Shown in pieces: positions 20,526 to 31,560 of a DNA stretch of 46,712 nucleotides (positions within the stretch are counted from its first letter, which is position 1; every line of letters begins with the position of its first letter). Origin of the DNA: Halicephalobus mephisto (taxonomy: Eukaryota; Nematoda; Chromadorea; Rhabditida; Panagrolaimidae). Where the stretch lies: assembly GCA_009193035.1 (NCBI GenBank), contig SWDT01000222.1:1-46712 (forward strand), given 5' to 3'. The notes under the pieces are model-generated. The model saw only the letters and a program-made list of their open reading frames with translations. It ran no database searches and was not told where the DNA came from. A program made the translations under genes and the position numbers.

Positions 20526-22179
20526 TTATTTGTTCTCAATTCTCAGAAAAGTGTGAGAAAGAAGATTTTTCAAATTGTATTTCTGGGCGAGTTCTAGGTG
20601 ATCTAAAAGCATTTCTGGAGTCATAGGGGGTTCCATCGAGAGTCTATCTTCCATAAGGTTGAGCAAAAGGTTCATCTTGTGATAGTAAGCGATGATGAGG
20701 ATTGGGCGGATGAATTCTTTCCTAAGGCGGTCAGCCGATGGATATATGAACATCAGCATTTCTCTAATTACGTTTCTGAGATCCAGATCGTTGGAAATCA
20801 GACACTTGGAAAGGTCAACAGATCCACGGAGATAGTACTCACCTGGGAAATAATTATTAATTTTAATTAATGATTAAATTAGAAACCATGGTTTCCTCTT
20901 CCGAATTCGGCGTCGTTATGGAGTTGCAAGATCCCTCGGTTGACATAGAAGACTTCGCCACAGACATGGAGAGGAATGCAAAACGGTTTTTCCAGTGGAG
21001 AAGGATTCTTAAAGTCAGGTTCCATGACAAAAGGATTTCTAAAAACAGCAAATTTGGAGGTCTTCTTGGCCTTCAGAAGAGCAGGACAGATGAGTCTTGT
21101 GTAAACTTCTGGGTCAAATTCAACCTTAGGATCGAAGCCGGTGTTGATCAGATGATTCCAGAATCCCGATTTCCCCATGTTGAAGGCTATCTCACCGACG
21201 GCTTCTTCTAATTCCAACTCTATGGCTTCATGGAGCTTCTGTAACAGCGGCATCTGAAGATTGGAAATCATATAAAAAGAAAAAATAAACAAACATCATG
21301 GAAAATCAGATGTTTGTTTAGTTTTTCTTTGATGTTTTTGATGTCGTAAGCAACAGAAGCCTGGGACAATCCTTTGAAGTCTGTCCACAGAGGTCTGGAG
21401 GTACAGTATATCTGGTAGAGGACTTCTAGAAAAGCACCCCGACTGCATTTATCGATCGAAAGTTCAAGTTGTTTTTCGGAAGGAAAATCTTCAGAAGAAT
21501 ACTTTTCAGAAAGCTCCTTCGCTGGAATTGGTGATTTAAAATTAATTTGAAAATTTAAATCACCGATTACGGTAGAATTCAGAACCATGAGTCCGGCATG
21601 GACGAACAAAGGATCGTCTTCTGGAAAAATTAGTTTTAAATTGCCTTCTTTGAAATTTGGAAGTTTTTCGTATTTTTGTTCGACGTAACGCATATCCAAC
21701 CGGATATGAGAAATCCTATCTTCTTGATTGATGATGATTAAAGGTTTAGATCGGCTGGAAAATTCAAAAACATCTTGATCTACGATTTTTAGAGGAATTT
21801 CATCTTCATCAATCGTCGTCAGAATCCTCATTTGGACGATGAACTTCCACTCTACGTCCGGCTCCCTTGCTTGTCCGGAAATCTGGAGTTCAGTGACGTC
21901 ATCTTCGAATTCGTTTTTCTCGATTATGAGATTGATGAACTTCAGAGGGAATTTGAAGGTATCTGATTCTCCTCGGATAAGCCGGATATTCACAATCCGA
22001 TCTTCGTTCGTGACAACAGAAAAAAAAACAAAATTTTTTTCGATCGGATTTGTCTCGAATTCCACTTTGGATTCCTCAATGAAGTCGGATTCCTCAATGA
22101 AGTCGGATTCTGAAAAGAAATCCCGAGCGGTGGAGACCGTCAAATTTTCGAAGAAACTGTAGTCGAAATCGTCAACCAT
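20526..22179 (-). CDS. BTB/POZ-domain protein, nematode-type, with two BTB-like regions
   Basis: Three exons (21295-22179, 20887-21253, 20526-20842) give 522 aa. The acidic N-terminus has a short direct repeat (SDFIEE twice). Residues about 40-190 contain two beta-rich, MATH-like stretches. A BTB-like region (DPLFVHAGLMVLNS, then FLEVLYQIYCTSRPLW) is followed by a second, better one. That one has PLHVCGEVFYVNRGILQLHN, then YYLRGSVDLSKCL and VIREMLMFIYPSADRL, ending in a helical BACK-like piece (LLNLMEDRLSMEPPMTPEML, AQKYNLKNLLSHTFL). BTB proteins of this expanded nematode class often act as CUL-3 substrate adaptors, but the partner is unknown. The C-terminus is uncertain because the last exon meets a TAA exactly where a donor would be expected. 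Confidence 0.72.
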
Positions 22180-22199
22180 CTGGAATCCAGGCGATTACT

Positions 22200-22810
22200 G
22201 TAATTATAAAGTAAAATTAACAACGAAATTCGATTTTGACGAAAAATGCAAATATTTGAAAATTTATTAAAATTTTTTCTGAAAAATTAAAACTTAAAAC
22301 TTTTCCGACATTCGATGGAAATTTTGAATTTTAAATATAGTTGATTTTATTTCAAAAATCAAAACAAAATTACAACGTCGGTTATGAAAAAATTGAAAAA
22401 AAATAATTTTCGCTTTATTGCGTCAAAATCCAAAATAATTATACCGTATTCTTTCGTCTTGAGTCATAGGCAAAATATCAATGAAATTTAGTTTAAATAA
22501 ATTTTAAAAAAAGTAAATTTAAAAAAATTAATTTCCAAAAAAAATTAATTTTTCAAAAAAAATAAATTTAGAAAAATAAAATTTAAAAAAAATTAATTTT
22601 TCAAAAAAAATAAATTTAGAAAAATAAAATTTAAAAAAAATTAATTTTAAAAGAATAAATTTCCAAAAAATTAATTTTTCGAAAAATGTAAAATTGTCTA
22701 TGTCTCAAAACGAAGAAAATTATGAAATATTGACGCGATGAAGCGATGTGTAGGTCAAGCTGAGTTTTTAACGAGGAATGTCTGGAATAAAATAAGTATT
22801 TTTTGAAGTT
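22200..22810. other. Intergenic AT-rich region
   Basis: Between the BTB and ZP genes. About 22500-22690 is a tandem of AAAAAATTAATTTTTCAAAA and AATAAATTTAGAAAAATAAA units. No gene or RNA is visible. Confidence 0.5.
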
Positions 22811-22812
22811 AC

Positions 22813-25583
22813 TTAAGCAGTTTCTTTTGTTGTGGATTTTCTTAATCCTCTGGAGAAGGCGAAGGCAGAAGCGATGAAGATCAAAGTACCGATTACGGTA
22901 ACTGCAAGACCGAAGATGATAGGGGCGATACAGTCTTCTCTGGGAGTCCTCTTGAAGGAGTGCTGTTCGAAAGAAGAAGCCACCTGAAAAAACAGCAATT
23001 TAGGAAATACGGGACAGTGATTAATTGACTATGTCAGTCACTATCCGACCCTTAACTGGAGCTGTCAAAGTCACTGTCGAGAAAACAGCTCCAATAGAGT
23101 TTAGGATAGTGACTGATCTGAGACACTATTCTTAATTCTTATTGCAAATGTTAAAGCCAATATTCCAATTACAGATCTAATAAAGATGGATACTATCTCT
23201 TTTGATCTACAATTAAAACTTTTCAGTCACTATCCAAAAACATCCAATAAGGAACTGGATAGTGACTAATTTTGGACACTATCTTTGCCTCTTATTAGAA
23301 CTGTCAAAGTCACTATCCAAAAACAGCTCCAATGAAGTTCAGAAGAGTGACTGATTTTGGACACTATCCAAAACAGCTCCAATGAGAAAGTTGATAGTGA
23401 CTGGCTTTGGACACTATCGAAAATAATTAGTCACTTATTGTTTAAAAACTCACTTTGGAAGGAACATGACGATCAGCAATTCCTTTCTCGGGAATCTCCG
23501 CAAAGACCTCCATAGAGGCCACCATATCTAACTCGTTCGCTCCAGAATCAATGCTTCTTCGCTTCTGTAAACCAGTGGCGTTTCTCAATTCTCTCTTGTG
23601 TCTTCCACAAGTAGGCGGAGTCAATCCGTCACATTCCCCGGCCGATTTTTTGCAAAGTTCAACGACACACTGATAATTCAAAATAGAAGTGTCACTAAAC
23701 TTGTATCCCCATGTTTCGACATAAGCTTTGGTCAAACCGGAATCATAAACAACATCTGGCTGAATGACGGGATCAATGGCACATCCATCAACGTCGAGAA
23801 GGTCGAATCTCATTCCACGGCCGTCATCAACGTAACACGAGTGGACGAGGAATCCTTGTTCTGGATCCTCACATTGCCAAACGTGGTAGAATCGTTCACC
23901 AACTTTCCCGGCACTAAAAATAATTAAAAAATAATTTTTAAAATTCTCCAAAAATTAGAAAATTGTTAAAATTTCGAATATTTTTAAAATTAATTAAAAA
24001 TTAAAAAATTGTTAAAATTTCGAATATTTTTAAAATTCCCCAAAAATTAAAAAATTATTAAAATTTTGGATATCTTTAAAATTCCCCAAAAATTAAAAAA
24101 TTGTTAAAATTTCGAATATTTTTAAAATTCTCCAAAAATTAAATTTTTAAAACAATTTTTTTTATCATTTTTAAAGAATTTTTAATATTTTTTAATTTTT
24201 GAAGGATTTTTAATTAATTTTAAAAATATCCAAAATTTTAATATTTTTTTAAAGTTTAAAAATTGCTTTTTAAATTGCATTTTTTAGTTATTTTGTATTT
24301 TAGGCCATGTGAAATATAAATAATGCGGATTTAGATCAGTTATTACTAAAAAAGTAGTAAAAATGACTTTTAAAAATGGAAAAGTAGGTTCTAAGTCAGA
24401 CGATGGAAAAACTGATTCATTGCCAGTTAAGTCTGAAACGACAGATAAAAACGGAAAAATTGTCCCAGAAAAGTTAAAACAAAAAAAACTAATCAGTTGC
24501 CATTTAAACCTGCATTGGGCAGATAAAAGAGGAAAAAACGATCTAATATTAAGTTAGAACAAAGATCAAAAGAGAGTTAAACAAAAAAGCCATTTAGAGG
24601 AAAAATGGTCATAAGTAAAACAAGAAACAGAACCTGGTTTAAAGCCAGTTAAACCATGAGAGCAAAACAAAAATCATGGTCTAAACTGTAATCAGCAAAA
24701 ACTGACCCTAAGCCAGTTAATGTGAAAAAAATCAGGCAACTTTTTCTCCTGGCACGAAAAGATTCCTAAGAATTTTTAAAATTTTTTTGTTAAGAATTTA
24801 GGTAATTTCATCGAAATTGTTCAGAGTTCTATTATTATATATATTTTTTTATATGTATTTTCCCCTTTATATGTATTTTATCCTTATATATTTTTTATAT
24901 ATATATTTGATATATATTTTTTTATATATATTTTATATATTTTTTAAATATATTGTATATATTTTTTAAATATATTTGATATATATTTTTTTATATATAT
25001 TTTATATATTTTCTTTGTATATGTATATATACTTTAATGAGAGTAAAACTCACGTAATTACAGGACCATCAGGACCGTCAGCGTGGATAGAGTAACTGCA
25101 AGTCGGCATCTGAGCTGTGTCCAACAACTCCGTCGTTCCCATTGAGTTCATATCCAAAACGTTATTCAACCTCTGGATATTCCTGAAGAAACACATGCAT
25201 CTATAAGCCCGATCAGCTTTCGTGACGAAAGTCCCATGGAAACTAACGACGATGGTCAAACTCAACATTACGCCCTCGAGGGATCCAGTAACTCTCTGTC
25301 TTTGCATCGTGCAATCTCCATTCTGAATCATCATCGAAAATTTAGATTGATCCGAATTAGATGCAAAGTTTCTAGAACATCTATCATCATCAGCAAGACC
25401 TTGGACATAAACTCTGCCAGTAAACGGTTTCTTCGTCTTAAAAGTCAACGAAACCATCGTATCTTCACAATCAACAACCGGATCCCCAACTAGTTCATTA
25501 TCAATAGTACTTAAAATAACATCATCAACAAAAATTAAAATAATTAAAAATATATTCAGGAATTCAAATTTTTGGAAATTCAT
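22813..25583 (-). CDS. Cuticlin-like ZP-domain transmembrane protein
   Basis: Three exons (25054-25583, 23454-23913, 22813-22983) encode 386 aa, in phase with GT-AG introns. A signal peptide (FLNIFLIILIFVDDVIL) is followed by a ZP domain that starts at VDCEDTMVSLTFKTKKPF, with the cuticlin phrase FTGRVYVQGL, and by the Cys pattern of the ZP-C half (YHVWQCEDPEQ, CYVDDGRGMRFDLLDVDGCA, YQCVVELCKK, CDGLTPPTC). The dibasic GRHKRE after the domain is a furin-type site that would release the ectodomain. The last exon gives a TM segment (CIAPIIFGLAVTVIGTLIF) and a short basic tail. Such proteins polymerise in the extracellular cuticle, in alae or apical matrix layers. The ATG is preceded by an acceptor-like CACCTGCAG. 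I cannot assign the exact cut/cutl orthologue. Confidence 0.88.
23018..23435 (-). repeat. GATAGTGACT palindromic repeat, cluster 2 (ZP gene intron)
   Basis: About five units, mostly in the orientation opposite to cluster 1 (GTCAAAGTCACTATCCAAAA, AGTGACTGATTTTGGACACT), fill nearly all of intron 22984-23453. Confidence 0.85.
23914..25053. repeat. Long ZP intron with A-rich insert and TA-rich tract
   Basis: Three blocks are visible. 23930-24170 is a tandem of TTAAAAAATTGTTAAAATTT and CGAATATTTTTAAAATTC units. 24300-24760 is A/G-rich and holds a Lys-rich ORF with repeated CCAGTTAA words. 24840-25040 consists of TATATATTTTTTATATA runs. The intron is far longer than the others in this gene, so the middle block looks like an insertion. 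Confidence 0.6.
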
Positions 25584-25591
25584 CTTTTCTG

Positions 25592-26085
25592 CAGGTGAGG
25601 AATGAGAGAATGTGGATTTCAGTTTGATCTTGACATTGATTCTGGGTCATCTTTTTGATCAGATAATCCCTCAAGGCGTCGTTTTCAGGAGTAATTGATC
25701 TCATTTTGCAAGAACTAGGATCTCTTGCAGCAAAACAACCTTCTGAACCCATCTAACTTACCAAGTAGCTTAACAAACTCCCTCTCCCCTGACTCCGGAT
25801 ATCATGTGCATAAAGCAATTCGCCCCAAACCTTTCCCACTATTCTAACTCTGACCTCAATTTTATCAAAAGCAGGTAATGGATCCCAACTCGTTCCGGTG
25901 ATAACATCTTAAACCTGGAGGGATTCACGCAACATTCCTCACTTGACCCAAATTTCTGCATTCTGTCAGTATTTGCCGATTCTTAGACCCCATTAGTTAA
26001 AAAACAACCCCGTTTTCAAGGATGAAAAATTATACGAATTCTTCATAACGAACAACAAATTACGATTATAAAACAATCGGAACCA
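25592..26085. other. 5' region of the ZP gene and downstream flank of rpl-7A
   Basis: The minus-strand frame 25564-25752 looks open but lies upstream of the ZP start and ends in it out of frame. A GTAAGT donor at about 25761 (minus) paired with the acceptor near 25590 would make it an intron of a 5' UTR. No independent gene is supported. Confidence 0.4.
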
Positions 26086-26087
26086 GG

Positions 26088-27229
26088 TTAAGCCTTGGCG
26101 TTCAGCTCCTTCAGACGAGACTTCTCGATCTTGGCTCTTTTGGCTTGAGACCTGGCGCTCATGATGCCACCACCCCAGTGCTTGCGGATCTCCTCGACAC
26201 GGTCATTGAAGTTCGTAGTGGCAACATCAACAAGAGCCTTCAAGGCGCTGTTGTCTTCTGGTCTGACATCAGCGACAGCAATGCAGGAGGTGGTGCGGCG
26301 GTGAACGACAGCTCCAAGACGAGATTTCCCCTTGATGATGACGTATGGAACCTTGAATTTGCGGCACAAAGCGGGCAAAAAGAGAACAATCTCCAGAGGC
26401 TCAACATCGTGGGCAATGACAACCAACTGAGCTTGACGGCTAGTGATCAAACGAGTGACAGTGTTGACTCCAAAGCGGACGACGGGAGGGCGTTTGGTGA
26501 CTTCCTCCTTCTTGCCGGCAGCTTTGTCTTCGGCACGTTTGCGGAGACGAGCGTTCTTCTCCTGCTTGGTCTCAGGACGGTACTTGTTCAAGAGCTTAAG
26601 AACGTTGTTGGCTGTATCCTTGTCAGCAGCATTACGGAATTGGTTGATTGGTGGTGGGATCTTCAGACGCTTTTGAAGAACAGCGCGTTGACGTTGCAAG
26701 CGGATGTATTTGGGCCAACGGACAAAGCGGGACATGTCACGCTTGGGTTGGATGCTCTGGCCTGAAAGTCGATATGTGAAAACCAGCCGGAGCGAGGTTG
26801 TATCGAAAATATAAGACCGTGATTCCCATATGTGGGATCAGGGAAAGTGCATTCCGAAGATGCTATCCGGCCCATCAGATGTGAAACAGTAACCAAAGCT
26901 GCTGGTTCACCTTGCAAGAGCCGAACAATTCATATAAAACTCACCAATTCCAAAGTTTTTGGGACGCTTCTCGAACAACGGATTCTTAGGGGCATCCTTC
27001 ACGTTGCCGGCCTTCTTCAAAGCGGCCGGGGTTGGCGCAACCTTCTTCTTGATTGTCTTTTTGCTAGGCTAAAAAAGAAATGCATCAAAACGGTCCCCAA
27101 CTTTACTACTCGGATAAATCCGCTTCTTTTAGAGATTTTTATATCAAAACGCTTCAAAAACGTAGCAATTAAGCGTAGGATTCATCTAGTAATAAAGAAA
27201 CATGAAAATAACATAAAATTACTTACCAT
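26088..27229 (-). CDS. rpl-7A: 60S ribosomal protein L7a (eL8)
   Basis: Three exons (27227-27229, 26945-27068, 26088-26761) give 266 aa, the family's usual length. The first exon contributes only the initiator ATG, followed at once by GTAAGT, a layout common in ribosomal-protein genes. The N-terminal part is Lys/Pro-rich. It is followed by [31 protein letters not shown], the L7Ae/L30e-fold core ([20 protein letters not shown]) and [13 protein letters not shown]. eL8 binds 25S/28S and 5.8S rRNA in the large subunit. Codon use is strongly biased, with few rare codons compared with neighbouring genes, as expected for high expression. An H/ACA-type snoRNA candidate lies in intron 2. Confidence 0.97.
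26796..26922 (-). ncRNA. Probable intron-encoded H/ACA snoRNA in rpl-7A
   Basis: In the minus-strand intron the RNA folds as hairpin-hinge-hairpin-tail. Hairpin 1 (26869-26922) is closed by GGCUC/GGGCC with an inner arm GUGAA/UUCAC and CAG/CUG. The hinge reads ATAGCA (26861-26866), a perfect H box (ANANNA). Hairpin 2 is closed by UCGGAA/UUUUCGA with an inner arm GAUCCCA/UGGGAAUC. ACA sits exactly three nucleotides before the proposed 3' end (ACAACC). Length is about 127 nt. Box H/ACA RNAs guide pseudouridylation of rRNA or snRNA. The target is not determined. Only the structure by eye supports this call. Confidence 0.62.
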
Positions 27230-27510
27230 TTTGCAGCAGAGTCCCGTAAAAACACTATGTTTCGGGCACTTCAGTCACACAGAAAGGAAGCGGAGCGCAG
27301 ACCAGCAAGCGAGCAAGTACGGTACTCCCTTGTCTCGCCACGAAAACATCCTGCATACGTTCATTGCCAAAGCTTTTTTCTCTCTCGTCATATATCGAAC
27401 CGACTTTTCTTTCACTTTTTATTGCTAGATTCTTTAAAGTTGTTTGATTATTATATAATTAAAATCTGAGGGTTAAATGGCAGTAAATAATGATTTTTTC
27501 GGGACAAAAG
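27230..27510. promoter_or_regulatory. rpl-7A promoter region
   Basis: The interval between the rpl-7A ATG and the 3' end of the GTPase-like gene is about 280 bp and is less AT-rich than average (27240-27360). It must hold the rpl-7A promoter as well as the 3' UTR of the neighbour upstream on the same strand. No specific motif is claimed. Confidence 0.4.
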
Positions 27511-27511
27511 C

Positions 27512-30475
27512 TTAAACAACACTTTCAGCTTTCGTGCTGATGAAGGATTGCGGACGGGAGTCAAAGTAGTGGACGCTTTCGGTTATCACTGTTCTTTTTT
27601 CTTCCAGACAACTGTACGTGGTCTCTCCAGGACCGTAGGCAAGGTCGTACTCGTTGAAGGACTCAGTATTCCGCGGGACGTGTCCAGTGTTGGGAACTTC
27701 GACGATTACGTTCCGGAAGTTTACTTCTAAAACGATTCAAAATGAGCATTGATATATCGGAATTGAATATAACTCACCATAAACGGTAATGTAATGCTGA
27801 ATAGAGTTAATGAATTCAGAGCTGATGTTTGGAACGCTTTGGAATTCCTTCAAGTAACGGTAGACTTCCTCTTTAGTGACTTCGGATCGTTGTGGACGAT
27901 GATCTACGAAATATTTCTTTTCTAGCTTCTCTGGAGCTGCTCTCTTCGTGCGGATAATCTCTCTCATTAGTGGATCGGTGATGATGATGCTGTATTGGAT
28001 GAGATAATCAATGACAACTTCGTAAGCTAGTTTATAAGCATCTGATCCATCTTCATCAGCGAGGATTAACTTGGCTAACTCTTCAGCTACTTTCTTGATT
28101 GCATTGTAAGCTGTAACTTCAGTAGTCTCTAAAGGTCTGATGTTGCAGAGATGGTCGAAGAACCTGGTTGATTCGTGTTGGGATTTGTGCCAGGAATCTT
28201 CGTATTCCTCAAAATTGAGCATGCAGTCCTCCAATTTCGGATCTTTCTGAGCACAGACAACCAGGTATCTGTAGGCTTCGTTGTCGACACAGTAAACGCT
28301 TTCTCTGGAAAGGATGATTCTGGTTCCGTGACGTTCTTCGATCTGGTCAAACAGTTTAGCTAAAGCGTTGTAGGTGTCCCCAATACGGAACATTGTTCCT
28401 CTGGCGTAGGTGAAGAAGAAGACCAGGTTTTTAGTAGCACTCTTCGGGAGCAAACTAAGAAGAGAAATTATGGCTTGTTCTAGTGCTGCTCCAAGTCTGG
28501 ATTCATTCGACTTCAAGACAATGGCGAGTGCGTGGATCTGTGGAGGACGTATTCTTCCTATCTCCTCCAGGATCATCTGACAGTTAATCTCATCTTGAGC
28601 AAGTCCTCGAGTGTCCGTGACTCCAGGAGTGTCGATAATGTTGACGTTGTTTCTTCCGACGCTGAACACGTACTGTTGAGGACGTTGAGTGTTGGACTGG
28701 CCCGGGATGTGTTGTTCATTCTCAGACATCTTTCCATAAGAAACAGAGTATTCATTCCATTCTTTGTCCTGGACTCTGAACTTGACTGGAATCACATCGA
28801 AGAGTTGATTGTTCTTGGCGTCGGCTAAGGTGTTGTATCTGAGATAATTCGCAAGAGCATTGATCCAGGTGGATTTCCCGACTCCAGTAGGACCCATGAT
28901 GAGGACATTGAAGTCGGCTGGAGTTCTTGGAGGAAGTACTGGTGGAGGGATTTCAGGAGACGATCGACGTGGTGAAGCACGATTTTCCGGAGAATCTGGA
29001 GGGTAGTCATAAGAAGGAGGTTGATGTTTGATCGGAGGGTAGTCATAGGGAACAGGTTGGGGTTTGATCGGGCTGTATCTCTCGCTGTCCATTATTCCAG
29101 GAGACTTAGGGGGAATTCTCTCGATCGGAATTTCAACAATCTTCGACGATGATTCTCTTCCTGTTGGTCGATACTCTTGAGGGATATTACCGGGTCTTTC
29201 CCTGAGAGGCACAATGGGGATTTCGTAAGGATTGTATGGTTTAGGTCCTAAGTCTTGGTTTTCGCTGTCTTCCTCAGGTATTCCCGGGATAGGACTGTAC
29301 TTGCCTTCGACTGGTCTTTTGTGGATTTCGTCAGGGAGATTTGCATGCGGAGGTTCTTCGAAAGAAGGATCATATTTCTTAGAAGGAACAATTCGTGTCG
29401 GAGATTCTCGAGGTGAATCTTCTCTTCTAACAGGAATAATCCGCAGTGGGGGTTCTTGCGGAGGAGATTCTTTTCTTCTAACAGGAACAACTGGGGCTGG
29501 AGGCTTCAAAGTGACCACTGGAGGAGTTCCTCTGTCTCCGATAATCTGGGGTCTTCCGTATTCTTCGTCTTGATGGTAAGGGTTCTTCAGAGAATCGGGG
29601 ATGAAAGGATGTTTGCTGTGCTCCTCCGGATGGATTTGCGGAGATTTCCTGGTTTCCTCGTATTCCTGGTAAGTCGGAGGTAGTTCTTGGACAGGAGAAA
29701 CCTTAGGACTTTTCTTTTTCCGGCTGGATTTTCTTTTTATATCTGCACGATCAAAAGTGTCCGCAGAATCCTTGATGTTGACGTTGATCTTAGTGTCTAC
29801 GTACTCCCCATCTCCCGCGGGCTTCAGTTTCCCGTGGTCGAATCTGAAGCATCTGATATTCGCCCAGGGAAATTTGTGAGTGACGTCGTTGGTGCACTGA
29901 CCGTCCTCGACGTAGGCGTTGCATCTGGAGCAGAGGACTTGGATTCTAGTGAAGTCGCAATCGCACCTCTGGTATGTGAAGTGTTCGTCACAAATCCCCA
30001 GCTCCTGGATTATTCTCTGGTTTTTGAAGCGGGATTCCATCCAGATGTAGTACCTCGCCTTCTGGATGCTAACAAGAACAAACTTGTCTTCAGTAAAGTC
30101 CTGTCTTCTGAACACATCGTGGAAATACCTCCAGGGAGTATGTTCGGCGACCATGATGACTCTCGGGGTTTTGATTATCGGATTAGGTTTGGCGTACCAA
30201 AGTTCTCTTTTCTTGACAAGGTGATCGTAGATTTTGTCGATCATGATTTTATCTTTCTTATGGTACTTGTTGAAGTAACTAAGAGCTTGCATGACGTCCT
30301 TGACGGTTTTTCTCTCGATAGCATCCACCAGACTGTTTTCATCGTAGACAGTGTTCGGTGGGGGTTCTACAGGTTTGTCGAAAAGAGTAACTAGCCGATC
30401 GAAAAAATCAAGAGGTTCACGATATACCCGGTCGGGATTACACCAATCAAGATGATTGATTTTAAATCTACTCAT
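27512..30475 (-). CDS. Large P-loop GTPase-like protein with Cys-rich N-terminal region and proline-rich linker
   Basis: Two exons (27778-30475, 27512-27726) encode 970 aa. ATG 30475 lies one base after an acceptor (AATTTCCAG|G), so the gene is probably SL-spliced. Residues 1-180 are a novel helical/beta region. A Cys-rich patch follows (CDEHFTYQRCDCDF, then VLCSRCNAY). Residues about 250-515 are rich in PP and charged repeats (PVRRKESPP type). The G domain starts with GPTGVGKST (528-536) and has switch II DTPGVTDTRG (615-624). No NKxD is seen; the expected position reads FFFTYARGT. The rest is helical to the C-terminus. The G domain most resembles AIG1/IRG or septin-type TRAFAC GTPases. The function is not known to me and I do not name an orthologue. 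Confidence 0.82.
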
Positions 30476-30579
30476 CCTGGAAATTGAAGACAATTATAAT
30501 TAATGAAAATAACATCGATTTTCACGTACAAAACTCGCATGGAAACAAATTCCTATATAAAAAATAAAATTAAGTATTG

Positions 30580-30860
30580 CAAAAATTAATTTTCATATCA
30601 AAACGTTGATTTTTTAGGATTATAGAAAATTTAAAAATCTTTAAAAATTAATTTTCATATCAAAACGTTGATTTTTTAGGATTATAGAAAATAAAAAAAT
30701 CTTGCAAAAATTAATTTTCATATATAAACGTTGATTTTTTAGGATTATAGAAAATTTAAAAATCTTTAAAAATTAATTTTCATATATAAACGTTGATTTT
30801 TTAGGATTATAGAAAATTTAAAAATCTTTAAAAATTAATTTTCATGTATGAATACTTATT
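30580..30860. repeat. Tandem repeat, 62-64-bp unit, four to five copies
   Basis: AAAAATTAATTTTCATAT and AAACGTTGATTTTTTAGGAT repeat at about 30590, 30653, 30717, 30779 and (partly) 30841. It lies just upstream of the GTPase-like gene and contains one TTTTTAG per unit on the plus strand. Confidence 0.85.
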
Positions 30861-30939
30861 TTTTTACTTTTGTGAAATACAAAGGAATTTGTTGAATGAT
30901 TCTGGAATGTATAAAAGTTTCAAGTTGTAATATATAATA

Positions 30940-31560
30940 CGGTAATGTCAATAAAATTATTGTATAACAAGGACCAAAGGTGAAAACAATACAATAGTAT
31001 CGAAAACTACGAAAAGTAATACTGACTGATTCATAGCTGCGGAACTACCCCGTAGATGAGTTATCAGGACGCTATCAGACGCACCTGTCTCTAGGATCGA
31101 GCAATCCATGTTTGCAATCGGAGAAAATTGGAATTTTTGTTTGCTTTTGATGCAATCAAACGATGGGCAAAAGTTGGGGAATTTTATTTTATTCCAAATA
31201 ATCGATAAATTGTTCTTGTAAAGCACAAAAGATTTTTAATTTTGAAATTGAAAAATATCAAACTTTGAATTTTGTTTTTTCGAAGCTGTGTGACGTCGGA
31301 TAATCAGAAATCCAGTCATGTCCAGGATGACGGATGAGAGACCAAGGATTAATTTTATTTTTTTAGGAAAAGCTAAATTGGTTCTAAACGGAAAATTAAT
31401 CAACTTTTTATTTTTAGTTTCGTAAAAAATTAAAAATTGTTCAAAGTTAACTATTTTTGTAGATTTTTTCACTTTTAAGGTTTGACAGCGGGGGTGGTGA
31501 TTAAAAAATGAATCAACTTTAACCATGTGTCACACTGGACCAAGCCTTTGAGTTTAAAAA
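30940..31560 (-). other. Possible small membrane-protein exons, unresolved
   Basis: Two minus-strand open stretches (31236-31526 and 30957-31226) each hold one hydrophobic segment (IKLILGLSSVILDMTGFLII and SVLLFVVFDTIVLFSPLVLV). They are in different frames, and I could not find splice sites that join them convincingly. They may be exons of a small nematode membrane protein or chance open frames in AT-rich DNA. Confidence 0.25.

Noticed and set aside
25564..25752. 62-aa minus ORF upstream of the ZP gene
   Set aside because: It is out of frame with the ZP start, overlaps it, and lies between a donor and an acceptor that would remove it as a 5' UTR intron.
26145..26765. 206-aa plus-strand ORF
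   Set aside because: It lies antisense to the highly biased rpl-7A coding sequence. Such shadows are expected in strongly biased genes.
27069..27226. C/D box snoRNA in the first rpl-7A intron
   Set aside because: A weak C-box-like AGATGAA is present, but there is no convincing D box or terminal stem.
29687..30394. 235-aa plus-strand ORF
   Set aside because: Antisense shadow of the GTPase-like exon, with no domain or splice context of its own.
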